From: Brachynemurus nebulosus
Lineage: Eukaryota; Arthropoda; Insecta; Neuroptera; Myrmeleontidae
Direction: 5' to 3'
DNA length: 64,000 bases
Assembly: GCA_035578155.1 (NCBI GenBank)
Contig: JAPWDM010000020.1
Span: forward strand, 6,296,055 to 6,360,054
Shown here: positions 63,961-64,000 of the stretch, piece after piece
Position numbering within the stretch: position 1 is the first letter of the stretch
Layout of the letters: each line of letters opens with the position of its first letter
Position numbers and translations under genes: made by a program
Notes under the pieces: model-generated
What the model saw: only the letters and a program-made list of their open reading frames with translations
Database searches by the model: none
What the model was told of the DNA's origin: nothing

Positions 63961-64000
63961 TGTCAAAATTCATCCAGAGAATACTTATTAATTTATGAAA

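Overview
This is a repeat-rich, AT-rich window from a nuclear animal genome, almost certainly an arthropod and probably an insect. The evidence is the decayed copies of arthropod-type mobile genes, the Tc1/mariner, pogo, piggyBac and tRNA-SINE type elements, and about twenty (TA)n microsatellites. I found no host protein-coding gene I would defend. Nearly all long ORFs are either (TA)n arrays read as Tyr-Ile, or transposon genes and their relics. The organism cannot be named from the sequence; a hemipteran-like insect is a guess.

The clearest object is a full-length Ty3/gypsy-type LTR retrotransposon on the minus strand (18942-26254, 7313 bp). It has two 1361-bp LTRs that look identical base for base and an ACCT target duplication. 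It also has an initiator-Met-tRNA primer site, an intact gag with one CCHC zinc knuckle, and an intact pol (protease, RT, RNase H, integrase with GPF). Pol lies in the -1 frame behind a canonical A AAA AAC slippery heptamer. The element sits inside a decayed pogo-like fragment, which itself interrupts an older repeat. A second copy of that repeat, without this insert, lies at 43.5 kb, so three layers of insertion can be read.

Most other structure is inverted-repeat (foldback) DNA linked to TA. Region by region: an inverted repeat around a TA array (1.4-2.5 kb); a 1.9-kb compound repeat (2986-4919) with a second near-full copy at 41361-43181 and fragments at 11.7, 12.3, 18.4 and 30.7 kb; a piggyBac-like miniature element (5.8 kb); two adjacent giant palindromes separated and flanked by TA arrays (7.8-10.3 kb); a pogo-like miniature element (11.05 kb); a relic Tc1/mariner-type transposase (16.3-17.1 kb); the retrotransposon (18.9-26.3 kb); a dispersed repeat split by a GC-rich piggyBac-like element (28.0-29.65 kb); a tRNA-derived SINE with 9-bp target duplication (32.45 kb); 78-bp and 142-bp tandem repeats beside a truncated transposase DNA-binding domain (34.5-36.5 kb); a relic of a multicopy arthropod gene (37.8-38.8 kb); a TIR-bounded element carrying a relic of another multicopy arthropod gene (43.5-46.1 kb); a Tc1-like element with perfect TA target sites (46.3-47.0 kb); and three large palindromes (49.7-51.2, 51.8-54.7 with another palindrome nested in one arm, and 60.9-62.8 kb). 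Between the last two lie a 160-bp tandem array (56.4 kb) and a dispersed repeat ending in a TA array (58.4-59.3 kb).

The recurring theme is an association between palindromic DNA elements and (TA)n. Elements with CA...TG or GG...CC ends abut TA dinucleotides. Several lie directly inside TA arrays, and in one palindrome the array has expanded in one arm only. Apart from the gypsy element, nothing here looks able to move by itself.
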